A stretch of DNA of 64,000 nucleotides from Loigolactobacillus coryniformis subsp. coryniformis KCTC 3167 = DSM 20001 (GTDB lineage: Bacteria > Bacillota > Bacilli > Lactobacillales > Lactobacillaceae). The stretch is taken from positions 744,001-808,000 of the forward strand of contig NZ_CP017713.1 of the NCBI RefSeq assembly GCF_002706425.1, in the 5' to 3' direction. The position numbers and the translations under genes were made by a program. This document shows positions 46,401 to 53,428 of this stretch, piece by piece. The notes below the pieces were generated by a model that worked only from the letters and a program-made list of their open reading frames with translations, was not told the DNA's origin and ran no database searches. The first letter of the stretch is position 1; each line of letters begins with the position of its first letter.

Positions 46401-47318
46401 GTCGTTTAAAGCGGCGTAACCATCAGTGCCGGTGGTGACCTCTTTGGTTTGACCATTGTACTCAAATTTGAGTTTCGCACCTGGCAAAGCTTTATTGGTA
46501 TCCGCGTCAACTTTCTTAGCTTTCAAATTACCATTGAGATTGACTTTGATATTGAGATCGAAGTTGTTACCATTTGGCAGTTTGAAATAGGCGAGTTTTT
46601 GTTGATTGCCTTTGCCATAGAGTAATGAGGTCCCAATGTTAGCTGCTTTAGCTTTAGCAAAGGAAATTTTACCAGATTCTTTGGAGTTAGCTGTAGCGGC
46701 TAAAGTTAATTTGTCACCAGATTTTGTGATATTTAAGTTGGCAGTATTAGCGGTTTGTTCAATGTATGAAGCTAAAGTACCGTTATTGTCGGTTAAAGTG
46801 ATTGAATCACCAACGTTTAAAGTAATGTTTTGACCATTGAATGACGGCTTAGTGTTGAATGTAGTCACTTTTTTCAACACAGCCGCTTTTTTTGCCTGAT
46901 AATCTGGGTAATTGGTGGTCAATAGCTCACTATTTAGTTCTTCCCAAATCATGATTTGTGCAAGCCCATAATTAGCGTCAGTTGGGTTTTGTTGGTAAGC
47001 AAAGTAGGCTATTGAGGCTAATTTATCTTTTTCTGCTGCTGAATAGTTAGTGGGTGTCCAACCTGAACCAGAATTTTCAATATCGATTCCATGTTCGACA
47101 CAAAAGGCAACCTGACCATCAACCACCTTTTTGTAAATACCATTGTCTGTCCAATGGAGACCATTCAACAGATTTAGTTGCCAAGAGGATATCCAATCAC
47201 CTGCTTTAATGTTGGTCATGTCAGCGGCAAAAGCACTTGTGATCGGGGTCATAAAAATTGAAGTGAACAAGGTCAGCAAGGCTAACCAGACAGAAACTTT
47301 ACGGGTTGCTGTTTGCAA
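43410..47318 (-). CDS. Giant thioester and SpaA-repeat surface protein, LPxTG-anchored
   Basis: About 1302 aa. Signal peptide (WLALLTLFTSIFMTPITSAF), then a thioester domain whose Cys (VAFCVEHG) and Gln (YGLAQIMIWEE) would form the covalent trap for host or cell ligands, then about nine SpaA/Cna-B repeats (each with a K at the start and an E in the EKxAPxGY or VETQAPLGY motif for isopeptide bonds), and a sorting signal LPQTGEE plus membrane segment and charged tail. Probably a surface adhesin helping mating contact. The TTG at 47318, nine bases after AAGGAGG, is preferred to the GTG inside that site. It is the first gene of the transfer operon. Confidence 0.88.
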   Translation of the reverse strand: MQTATRKVSVWLALLTLFTSIFMTPITSAFAADMTNIKAGDWISSWQLNLLNGLHWTDNGIYKKVVDGQVAFCVEHGIDIENSGSGWTPTNYSAAEKDKLASIAYFAYQQNPTDANYGLAQIMIWEELNSELLTTNYPDYQAKKAAVLKKVTTFNTKPSFNGQNITLNVGDSITLTDNNGTLASYIEQTANTANLNITKSGDKLTLAATANSKESGKISFAKAKAANIGTSLLYGKGNQQKLAYFKLPNGNNFDLNIKVNLNGNLKAKKVDADTNKALPGAKLKFEYNGQTKEVTTGTDGYAALNDIKAGTQVKVSEVTAPNGYVNKGEIKTATITPNQTIEVVLGNKEQLGNVNLTKIGRQFGTNMFNRYYSLNGAMYGVYSTDGKKVGTITTDSTGKGTLQNLKLGNYYAVEEKAPAGYILNNEKIPFELKYAGQNVAVTATSVKATDDEQFGTATLIKEDAKTGKAPQGSASLDGAVYELHRTSNDELVDTVTIKNNQASVANLKLDDYYWIEKTAPTGYIKDTEKHAFKLAYAGQNAKTATASTTVKEQVITGGFDLIKIGNYDWHTALSSHLTGKENKSNPLANVEFTVTSNTTNKVVTTGTTDKEGYLKFTDLPYDTYTVTETKTPEGYKTADPFKVTIHQQNETHHYSVVNNVLEERLKVVKADAESGKTISRANAGFKIKSLQTGKYVSMPNLNHDGTTDTFMTNEEGYLTTTEALPYGQYELVETQAPLGYVLAKDPAKFSITGKDSDGIVTVKFTDKSQKGIVTLNKTGATPVEVTKQSTKYGEQYGFNYDYTPLAGAKFEFTASENITTADGTVHAKKGEIVATATTDANGQIKTPQLYLGKYSVKEVAAPNGFVLNDKPIDFELKYAGQNVEVTSTSLKATNDFQKLNVTVNKQAEQIKNWDKNKPTIENKAANGQVFGLFSKAGYNKGDINVPAKALVATATVKDGKATFADIQLPEGSYYVQELDAGEAYQLDDQTYDFEFKATDNTTTKNLTINGDKDTPILNKLHFNEFTFKKINETAKLVEDKGYQFTFDGNAKGAVFELLDKDKKVIQTTTIDDKSIGAFKNVPVGTFYLREKTPSATNLVLTKDLTKIVSTKTGITAYNAKGQLISQDKKQADEKAATETKETTETPEISFTLQNSLIKGTGELTKTNVSDGKVLPNTGIKILNQDGKTVVSGRTNDKGVFSFANLPAGKYQFVEYDAPKGYKINETPVDFEITKDGEIVKAQMKDEAVDTPLLRLPQTGEERNQLLSVIGVILLLITGLIVWWMHHSRKASDDLYNDEDDSE

Positions 47319-47360
47319 TGACAGCACCTCCTTAAATATTTGTTGAAGAATTTCAGTGCA

Positions 47361-47395
47361 AATAAAAAGTAGACCAATTTTAATATTGATCTACT
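47361..47395 (-). terminator. Terminator in the leader of the surface-protein operon
   Basis: Minus strand AGTAGATCAAT, loop ATTAAA, ATTGGTCTACT (47368-47395, one G-T pair), then TTTTTATTT. It lies 42 nt upstream of the start, so readthrough may be controlled. Confidence 0.75.
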
Positions 47396-47682
47396 GAACA
47401 GGAGGTTATGAACGTGTATGTGGAATTGAAACCCGAGTTGATAAGCAGTTGTTGGTTGTGTTTCTACCATTAAATAGTAGTTGAACGAACAATCGCAATT
47501 AATGTTAATAATTCGTGAATTGATTTCTAGGTTTGAAGCCTTACGTTCCTCCGAAGTGTACCCCAATTTGGGGTAAAACGGTTGAAACAATAAGAAAGAC
47601 CTAGAATTCTGAAATTCATAAACGTTAATTTAACGGGTTTTTTGAACGCTATGTAAACTTATTAACCTACGAGTATTTAAAG
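47396..47682. other. Non-coding right end of the ICE
   Basis: No gene is supported. It holds the presumed operon leader, the inverted TTGGGGTAA word at 47558-47576, and AT-rich DNA up to the att site. A minus-strand frame through 47282-47590 lacks a ribosome site and coding look. Confidence 0.5.
47558..47576. repeat. Integrase arm-site-like palindrome, right end
   Basis: TACCCCAATTTGGGGTA is a 17-bp perfect palindrome made of two inverted copies of the word repeated near the left end of the element. Confidence 0.55.
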
Positions 47683-47732
47683 CCAGGTTTGAAAAAAGCC
47701 CGCAAAGCTTCACAGTTCTCAAAACGTTAATC
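47683..47732 (+). other. Attachment site attR (displaced rpsI 3' end)
   Basis: Encodes the last 15 codons of S9 and TAA, with nine base differences from the rpsI copy, all but one set of three adjacent changes at third codon positions. The AGT/TCA difference changes one Ser codon to another. It has no start and is not expressed as a gene. Confidence 0.85.
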
Positions 47733-47860
47733 AGAACCGCTTTGTATCAACGTTTGTGGCTGTTTCTGGTGCAATCTTGGTGCAATTTGGCTCGTTGAGC
47801 CAGTTATATCAAGGAGTTCCAGACACACAAATTATTCTGATAAAGAATTCAAAAAATCTA
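47733..47860. other. Short non-coding stretch between attR and ISL3
   Basis: 128 nt with a tandem word GGTGCAATCTTGGTGCAATT (47769-47788) and a GGCTC-GTT-GAGCC hairpin (47791-47803). Its look, just outside the attachment site, recalls the integrase-end sequence of the ICE and could be a remnant of another element at the same site. Confidence 0.4.
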
Positions 47861-47895
47861 GGCTCTTTGTCAAATCCTGTTGATGAATAGCTTTT

Positions 47896-47935
47896 ACAGA
47901 GTTGAAAGTCATGCGACTTTCAACTCTGTTTTTTT
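47896..47935. terminator. Perfect 15-bp hairpin at the ISL3 transposase end
   Basis: ACAGAGTTGAAAGTC (47896-47910), loop ATGC, GACTTTCAACTCTGT (47915-47929), then a T-run on the plus strand. The transposase stop lies within it; it can insulate the IS from outside transcription. Confidence 0.8.
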
Positions 47936-49189
47936 CATTGGTTTTGTTCTCATTTGCCGTAACTTAATACGTGAAATCATATGATGGTAATTACGGAATC
48001 CAAATGCTGTGCGTTGAATTTGTTTAATCATTCGATTCATGCCTTCGACTGGGCCATTCGTATAGTCCGATTCACTGGCGTTGAGTACAACCACTAAGTT
48101 CTTTTTGAACGTTTGAAACACTGCTTTCATGTAGGGACTTATATTTTGATTTGTATATAGATCTTCCACAAGCTTGTCTTTGTCTTGATTCTTAAGGTTT
48201 TCCATGATGCTTTGCATCGACTCGTACGATGCTTTAAGTTCTTCGTTAATTGTCAGTCCTTGTTCTACACGTTCTAGTTGTGTGAGTTGTTTTCGCAGGT
48301 GTCGGTCATAAAAGACATGTTCCTCATCTAGATTTCCGGCATACTTCAAATAAAGCCGCCAGGCGAACTTTAACGTGCGATATTCATAGGATCTTTTATT
48401 GTACTTTTTCATGGCTTGCACCCGAGTTTGATTAAAAGCTCGAGTCATCATTGCAACGATGTGAAAGCGGTCGATCACAATTTTTGCCTGCGGAAACATT
48501 GCCTTGGCAATGTCTTGATAGTAACTATTTAGATCTACGGTAACTGTTTTGACACGTGCTCGAACACTTGCTGGAAATTGTTTAAAATAATCAGTAATAC
48601 TTTGCTTGAATCGGTCTGGCAGAATTTGTTGAATTTCATGCTCACCAGCGCCATTAATACAGATGAAATGGAGCCGACCACCAATTCCTCTAAATTCATC
48701 CATGGCGAGATGAACCGGTAGATAGTTAAGATTTCTGCGAAATAAGTCATCATAGTTGTCTAAGTAACGACAGACAGTGCTAGCTGATATGCCGGCATCG
48801 ATCGCAATGCTAGCTTGAGTGCGGTCGTCTTGTAGACTCATAAACACTTTCTGACGCGTGGCTCGGGAGATACAACAGTACTTGTCTACCACATCAGAAG
48901 TAGCCATAAACGACGCTTTACAATTACGACAAATGACGCGTTCTTTATGGAGTTCTAAATAAACTGGTTCACTCGCATTCGCTGCCAGATAGGTCACGCG
49001 TGATACGTAGTGTCCATTATGACTTAGCTCGCAAAAGCCACAGTTAGCGCAATGTTTCTGGTCGAACTTAACCGTGGCTATATATACTTTTGCGCGCTTA
49101 GCTTTAATCACTTGATAGTTATATTTGTAAAAAACTACATTTGGGTCTTTAATACTGAGCGCAAATTTTATATTATTATCTACAAAGGT
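47909..49189 (-). pseudogene. ISL3-family transposase, N-terminus lost
   Basis: About 400 aa start at an internal codon (49111), but the frame continues upstream to the IS30 border as FVDNNIKFALSIKDPNVVFY then KYNYQV, which is the normal ISL3 transposase N-terminus without its first residues. The zinc-finger pairs (CANCGFC, CRNC), DEFRG, DRFHIV and the catalytic NGPVEGMNRMIK box are present. Insertion of IS30 removed the start codon and the left promoter. Confidence 0.82.
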
Positions 49190-50238
49190 AGATTGTAAAA
49201 TTTAAGTTGAACATATTAGTGGACAGAAAAACCCATAAAGGTCTTTAATGGTGTCACCACAACATTCCACTAGAAAGAAGGACCTTTATGGGCACCACTA
49301 TTTTATCATTTGAAGACCGCGTTGTCATCGAAACACTTCATCATGAAAAGCACTCACTTCAATGTATTGCCGATTATTTAGGCTTTAGTAAAACCACTAT
49401 CTTTAATGAGGTTCATCGCTTAGCTGGTGAGTATCACGCAGTTAAGGCTCAAACTGACCATGAAGTTAAACTTAGTCATCGTGGTCGTAAAACCATCTTA
49501 ACGACTAACCTAAAGCGATTGATTGAAGAAAAAATCAAGATCCAAAAATGGTCAATTGAACAAGTGGCTCATGTAGTTAGAATTGCCTACAAAACCATCT
49601 ATAACTGGATTGATCAGGGACTACTGGATATTAATGTGACTGATTTACCTGACCATGGTATTCGTCGCAAACGATCTAAAGAAACCCGTGGTAGTTTTAG
49701 TCATGGACGTTCCATCGAAGATCGTCCAGCTGAAATTTCTGATCGTAATACTTCAGGTCACTTCGAAGCTGATACAGTTTTATCTGGAAAACGTAAAGGT
49801 CAAGCAGTAGCTACGTTTGTCGAGCGTAAGAGTCGGCTTACCATCGTTAAACGGCTTAATGGACGAGATAGTACTTCAATGACCAAGGCTATTTTAGAAT
49901 TGGCTAACCAGTTAGGAGATAATCTCAAGACCCTTACTGTTGACCATGGGAAAGAATTCGCCAACTACAATTTGATTGAAGAACAGACCGGTGTTCCGCT
50001 GTACTTTGCGCACGCTTATTCGCCACATGAACGAGGCAGTAATGAAAATCGCAACCGAGTACTACGCCGCTTCATTCCCAAAGGTCAACCGATTGATGAG
50101 ATTACCGATGATGAATTGATTCAAATTAACTGGTATTTGAATTCCCGACCACTCAAATGTTTAAATTGGCGAACACCGATTGAGATCTTTTTGCGTAATC
50201 TGCGTTACTAAATTTGTTCAAGTTATTTCTTGCAATCT
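49190..50238 (+). mobile_element. IS30-family insertion sequence inside ISL3
   Basis: 1049 bp bounded by imperfect inverted repeats that start AGATTG at each end (AGATTGTAAAATTTAAGTTG left; AGATTGCAAGAAATAACTTG read inward from the right). It carries one complete transposase and looks potentially active. It belongs to a different IS30 subgroup from the elements at 17972 and 50239. Confidence 0.85.
49288..50211 (+). CDS. IS30-family transposase (ISLpl1-like group)
   Basis: 307 aa. N-terminal HTH (HSLQCIADYLGFSKTTIFNE), a second HTH (WSIEQVAHVVRIAYKTIYNW) and the DDE core with D in GHFEADTVLSGK, D in LTVDHGKEFA and E in ERGSNENRNRVLRRFIPKG. AGAAAGAAGG precedes the ATG. Complete. Confidence 0.93.
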   Translation: MGTTILSFEDRVVIETLHHEKHSLQCIADYLGFSKTTIFNEVHRLAGEYHAVKAQTDHEVKLSHRGRKTILTTNLKRLIEEKIKIQKWSIEQVAHVVRIAYKTIYNWIDQGLLDINVTDLPDHGIRRKRSKETRGSFSHGRSIEDRPAEISDRNTSGHFEADTVLSGKRKGQAVATFVERKSRLTIVKRLNGRDSTSMTKAILELANQLGDNLKTLTVDHGKEFANYNLIEEQTGVPLYFAHAYSPHERGSNENRNRVLRRFIPKGQPIDEITDDELIQINWYLNSRPLKCLNWRTPIEIFLRNLRY

Positions 50239-51433
50239 GCCAAAATAAAAAACACCAAGACAAATCTCTGTTATCATTGATGTTCCTACACAAACAATGA
50301 AAGAGGTTATTGTCTTGATGCAAGAACAGAATACCACAGTCAGAAAAAAAGGTCAGCACCTAACTTCGTTTGAACGAGGCAGAATTGCTACGCTGCACAG
50401 CCAAGGCTATTCCAATCGTGCAATTGCCAGAGCGCTTAATGTTTGTCATCAAACAATCAATAATGAATTGTGCCGCGGCGAGATCGACCAAGTAAAAAAA
50501 GTGAATGGTCAACGCCAATATTACGCTGTATACTCACCAGAAACAGCACAAGCTAAGTACGAAGCTAATCGAGCCCACTGTCATCGACCTTTGAAACTCG
50601 TCGGTGTCGCTGATTTTATCGACTATTTTACGACTCATTTGCGTCAAGATGGTTGGTCGCCTGATGCAGCAGTAGGACGGGCCAAACTTGAAGGCTTATA
50701 TCAACCTGAGGAGATGGTCTCGACCAAGACGCTATACCACTATATTGATGCCCAGTTACTTGAAGTCCGTAATCTTGATCTACTCGAAAAAACGCGCCAC
50801 CGTGCTAAACATCATCACTCGATCAAGCACAAGCGTCTGGCCGGACGGAGTATTGATGAACGGCCTAAAAGTATCGACCAGCGCCAAGAGTTCGGCCATT
50901 TCGAATTGGACACCGTGGTGGGCAAGCGCAACGGTCAAGAGAGTGTGATCTTAACGCTGATCGAGCGTCAATCCCGCTGCCAAATTCTACGTTTGATCGA
51001 TGGTCGTGATGCCGATTCAGTCAACTATGAGCTGGCCAAGATCTGTCAAGAATACGGATCAATCATGAAGTCAGTTACTGCCGATAATGGCGCTGAGTTC
51101 TCGGAAGTTGGCGCTGTACTTACCGGTGTCGCTGACCTTTATTATGCCCATCCATATCGTTCCTCTGAGCGTGGGACTAACGAAGCGCATAATCGAATGA
51201 TCCGCCGCGATGTACCCAAGGGTCTATCCATGGATATTTTGGGTCCTCATGATATCCAAGCAGTTGAGTCAAAGCTAAACAATTTACCGCGCCGGCAAAC
51301 TGGCTATCAAACACCCAAAGCGCTTTTCTCCGCTGCTTCCGCCGGTTAAGTTAAGTCCATAAAATATGAATATTAATGAAAATACTGATTTAATAGGATT
51401 TATCGTGTGGCTAATTTGTTCTTGCAATTTGGG
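50239..51433 (+). mobile_element. IS30-family insertion sequence lacking its left end
   Basis: Homologous to the element at 17972-19223 from GCCAAAATAAAAAACACCAAG onwards in outline, and its right end (GGCTAATTTGTTCTTGCAAT, 51410-51429) matches that of the first copy at most positions. The left terminal repeat is absent because the other IS30 element directly abuts it, so it is probably immobile. Confidence 0.75.
50318..51349 (+). CDS. IS30-family transposase (second copy)
   Basis: 343 aa from the ATG at 50318 (MQEQNTTVRKKGQHLTSFER); the frame is open from 50297. HTH SNRAIARALNVCHQTINNEL, catalytic D in GHFELDTVVGKR and SVTADNGAEF, E in ERGTNEAHNRMIRRDVPKG. It is related to, but clearly diverged from, the transposase at 18090-19142 (for example the shared KTLY-YIDAQLLE-RNLDLLEKT stretch), so the two copies did not arise by recent transposition. 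Confidence 0.88.
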   Translation: MQEQNTTVRKKGQHLTSFERGRIATLHSQGYSNRAIARALNVCHQTINNELCRGEIDQVKKVNGQRQYYAVYSPETAQAKYEANRAHCHRPLKLVGVADFIDYFTTHLRQDGWSPDAAVGRAKLEGLYQPEEMVSTKTLYHYIDAQLLEVRNLDLLEKTRHRAKHHHSIKHKRLAGRSIDERPKSIDQRQEFGHFELDTVVGKRNGQESVILTLIERQSRCQILRLIDGRDADSVNYELAKICQEYGSIMKSVTADNGAEFSEVGAVLTGVADLYYAHPYRSSERGTNEAHNRMIRRDVPKGLSMDILGPHDIQAVESKLNNLPRRQTGYQTPKALFSAASAG

Positions 51434-51440
51434 ATAAAAT

Positions 51441-51482
51441 AAAAAAAGCTAACAACTCATCGTTTTAGATAAGTTATTAGCT
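51441..51482 (-). terminator. Terminator of the 51.5-kb membrane protein gene
   Basis: AGCTAACAACT (51447-51457) pairs with AGTTATTAGCT (51472-51482); the minus strand continues into a T-run (51441-51446). Confidence 0.75.
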
Positions 51483-51500
51483 GGAACAAGCATGAAATTA

Positions 51501-51965
51501 TTATCTAACTTCAACTGCCACGTCGTTAGGCATGACTTTGCGTAATTGGGTCAGCAAGGTTTCCATTGTTTGGGTGAACACTAAACTGATGCGGCGATTG
51601 CGTTTAGTTCTGAAGACGGCGATCACGCGGCTACGATTACCCGGCATGGGTTGCTGGATCAAAGTGATCGTTTCTAGATCCGTAAAGCGGACCGCAGTGG
51701 CGTAGAAAATACCGTTAGTGATCACACGCTCAGGGGTCAGCCCACCAATACCAGAGATGATATTGATCAGGATAAAGGCCGCAGTAAAGACAATATATGA
51801 CCAGTCATTGACCATGCTGGTTGTGAGCAAGATTCCGAAGACAACGCCGTAGCCTAAAGACCAGTAATTATATTTTGCACGCAAAGTGATTTGTGATTGC
51901 CAATAGATCGATACGGCCGCACTGGCCAGCACCATTAAATCTAATATCCACCAAAAAATAGTCAT
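51501..51965 (-). CDS. Small membrane protein of unknown function
   Basis: 154 aa with four hydrophobic segments (IFWWILDLMVLASAAVSIYW; YWSLGYGVVFGILLTTSMV; YIVFTAAFILINIISGIGGL) and a C-terminal cytosolic domain of about 70 residues (TNGIFYATAVRFTDLETITL then IAVFRTKRNRRISLVF) that resembles small PH-like regulators of unknown role. AAGGAG precedes the ATG. No pathway link is visible. Confidence 0.6.
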   Translation of the reverse strand: MTIFWWILDLMVLASAAVSIYWQSQITLRAKYNYWSLGYGVVFGILLTTSMVNDWSYIVFTAAFILINIISGIGGLTPERVITNGIFYATAVRFTDLETITLIQQPMPGNRSRVIAVFRTKRNRRISLVFTQTMETLLTQLRKVMPNDVAVEVR

Positions 51966-52054
51966 TGAGTTGACTCCTTAAATTAGAATGTTTAAACTCA
52001 TTATAACGTAGTTCTTGCGTTCACTGGTGAAAAAAGTGTGCGGAATTTAAGAAG

Positions 52055-52390
52055 GTGACGATTATCGCAATCGAATTGAATGAAAGTAATTTTATAGCGT
52101 TCGTCAAATCAGGCGATGTACTGGTCGACTTTTGGGCAGCCTGGTGCGTTCCTTGTCAAAAAATGACCCCGATCTTATTGGCCTGTGAGCAGGCCTTGCC
52201 CCAGTTAAGCGTCGGTCGTTTAAATGTGGACGATTACCCGCAATTGACCAAAAAGTTGCAAGTTCAAGGTTTGCCAACGCTATTATTGTTTCAAAATGGT
52301 GAGCCGGTGGCGCGGGTCAGTGGCTTTCAACCTAAGTCGCGCTTACTTGATTATTTACAACGTAGATTGGGGCGTGAACAGCATGCTTAG
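52055..52390 (+). CDS. Thioredoxin-like protein
   Basis: About 111 aa with the thioredoxin fold and active site FWAAWCVPCQKMTPIL; LNVDDYPQLTKKLQVQGLPT carries the cis-proline. The active site WCVPC differs from WCGPC of the main thioredoxin, so this may be an accessory one. The GTG at 52055 overlaps the GAAGG site, so the exact start is doubtful. The stop overlaps the niaR start by 8 nt. Confidence 0.82.
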   Translation: MTIIAIELNESNFIAFVKSGDVLVDFWAAWCVPCQKMTPILLACEQALPQLSVGRLNVDDYPQLTKKLQVQGLPTLLLFQNGEPVARVSGFQPKSRLLDYLQRRLGREQHA

Positions 52391-52901
52391 TGGGGTTGAA
52401 CGGCGAACACAGATCAAGGAACAGTTGCTGGCGGCACAAAAACCGCTTAGCGCCAATTTTTTTGCCGGTCAATTTAAGGTCAGTCGCCAGACGATCGTTG
52501 GTGATATTGCGCTATTACGTGCTAGTGGCGAGGCCATCACTGCTGCTTTCAACGGTTATCTGTACCGGAATGAGCAGGCAGTATTTACCGGAAAAATCGT
52601 TTGTAAGCACACACCGTCAGAAGCAGAGACCGAATTGCGTTTGGTTGTTGCCAATGGTGGGCAGGTACTAGATGTGACGGTTGCGCATGAGCTTTACGGT
52701 GAACTAACTGGACAGTTGAATTTAACTAATAATCAGGAGATCACGCGGTTTATGCACAATTACCGAACTAAGCAGGCACATTTGCTATCAGAATTGACTG
52801 CCGGCGTCCATCTACATACGATCAGTTGTGCCGATGCAGCGCAGTTTAATGTGATCAAAGCAAAACTGGCGGATGCGGGAATTTTGTATTCAGCGGATTA
52901 A
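52383..52901 (+). CDS. niaR: Niacin-responsive repressor NiaR (HTH plus 3H domain)
   Basis: 172 aa. N-terminal HTH_11 (RRTQIKEQLLAAQKPLSANF then FAGQFKVSRQTIVGDIALLR) and a C-terminal 3H domain with the conserved histidines in VCKHTPSEAETEL, VTVAHELYGEL and VHLHTISC. This is the NiaR/YrxA architecture: nicotinic acid bound, it represses niacin uptake and NAD genes. The ATG at 52383 overlaps the thioredoxin stop; no independent ribosome site is strong, so coupling is likely. The niacin transporter 0.5 kb downstream has matching palindromes. Confidence 0.82.
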   Translation: MLSGVERRTQIKEQLLAAQKPLSANFFAGQFKVSRQTIVGDIALLRASGEAITAAFNGYLYRNEQAVFTGKIVCKHTPSEAETELRLVVANGGQVLDVTVAHELYGELTGQLNLTNNQEITRFMHNYRTKQAHLLSELTAGVHLHTISCADAAQFNVIKAKLADAGILYSAD

Positions 52902-52928
52902 AAAACTCACGACTGAATTTGCCGTGAG
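52899..52928 (-). terminator. Terminator of the second rpsN
   Basis: CTCACG (52906-52911) and CGTGAG (52923-52928) with an 11-nt loop; on the minus strand TTTTTTA follows. It partly covers the niaR stop. Confidence 0.65.
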
Positions 52929-52951
52929 CTTAGTTGTCTATTTAAGTCAGC

Positions 52952-53221
52952 TTACCAGCTGGCTTTTTTAATACCCGGAATCTGGCCACGATGTGCGTAT
53001 TCACGAAAATTAATTCGTGATAAACCGAATTTACGCATATAACCGTGGGGGCGACCGTCGAGGACATCGCGGTTATGCATGCGGGTCGGTGAAGCGTTGC
53101 GCGGGAGACGGCTCAGCGCAGTGTAATCATGCGCTGCCTTTAATTCAGCGCGTTGTGCCGCGTAACGTTCAACGGTAGCCGCAATTTTTGCTGCCTTGGC
53201 GATTTTTGATTTTTTTGCCAT
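52952..53221 (-). CDS. rpsN: Ribosomal protein S14, zinc-independent form
   Basis: 89 aa, long-form S14 without cysteines ([20 protein letters not shown] takes the place of the zinc ribbon). It ends [12 protein letters not shown] like the type Z copy at 331-516. In Bacillota such copies are usually made in zinc shortage and replace the zinc form. It stands alone with its own promoter and terminator. GGAGGG precedes the ATG. Confidence 0.95.
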   Translation of the reverse strand: MAKKSKIAKAAKIAATVERYAAQRAELKAAHDYTALSRLPRNASPTRMHNRDVLDGRPHGYMRKFGLSRINFREYAHRGQIPGIKKASW

Positions 53222-53246
53222 TGGTACCCTCCGTAAAAAGATTTAT

Positions 53247-53275
53247 ATTAAACGATTTGAATTATTCTCACTCAA
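53247..53275 (-). promoter_or_regulatory. Promoter of the second rpsN
   Basis: Minus-strand TTGAGT (53270-53275), 17 nt, TTTAAT (53247-53252). The spacer AGAATAATTCAAATCGTTTAA recalls Fur/Zur-type AT-rich boxes, but I see no clean Zur palindrome. Confidence 0.5.
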
Positions 53276-53346
53276 TTAAGCCCAGTTAGTGTACCATTTT
53301 TGCCGGTAGTGACCAACTGATTTGTTGTCGAAATTTTAAGTTGACT

Positions 53347-53402
53347 AGGTTGACAAGACACCTGAGTATGCTATTCTATTTCCATTAGGTGACAAGACAC
53401 CT
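53347..53402 (+). promoter_or_regulatory. Promoter with two palindromic operators (probable NiaR boxes)
   Basis: AGGTTGACAAGACACCT (53347-53363) and AGGTGACAAGACACCT (53387-53402) are 40 bp apart and each is a near-palindrome (AGGTG...CACCT). The first overlaps the -35 TTGACA (53350-53355); the -10 is TATTCT (53372-53377) after 16 nt. The second lies downstream of the -10, so a bound repressor would block initiation and elongation. Confidence 0.65.
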
Positions 53403-53428
53403 AAAATAGTATACAAGTAGGCGGAAAA

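Larger units (their letters stand above)
12911..47732. mobile_element. Tn916-family integrative and conjugative element in rpsI
   Basis: About 34.8 kb between att copies. It has an integrase and excisionase-like gene at the rpsI end and a conjugation module in Tn916 order: DUF961 pair, tcpA, oriT, MobT relaxase, tcpD, ardA, tcpE, VirB4, VirB6-like, NlpC/P60, tcpC, then cargo, Orf7/Orf8-like regulators, xis, int. All backbone genes run on the minus strand. Arsenic resistance stands where Tn916 has tet(M). Extra modules are a DNA methyltransferase, a reverse transcriptase, AbiE and a large surface protein. The integrase and several cargo genes are damaged, so self-transfer may be lost. Confidence 0.9.
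47861..49189 (-). mobile_element. ISL3-family insertion sequence, truncated
   Basis: The left end GGCTCTTTGTCAAATCCTGT (47861-47880) is the ISL3-type terminal repeat. The transposase runs inward, but the other end is missing: the sequence stops where the IS30 element begins at 49190. Confidence 0.82.

Noticed and set aside
47282-47590. 102-aa minus-strand frame upstream of the surface protein
   Set aside because: It runs through the terminator hairpin and ends in the signal-peptide region; no ribosome site, no coding look.
49164-49189. Left end of the second IS30 element on the far side of the inserted IS30
   Set aside because: The bases looked like a weak terminal repeat, but they translate in frame as the ISL3 transposase N-terminus, which explains them better.
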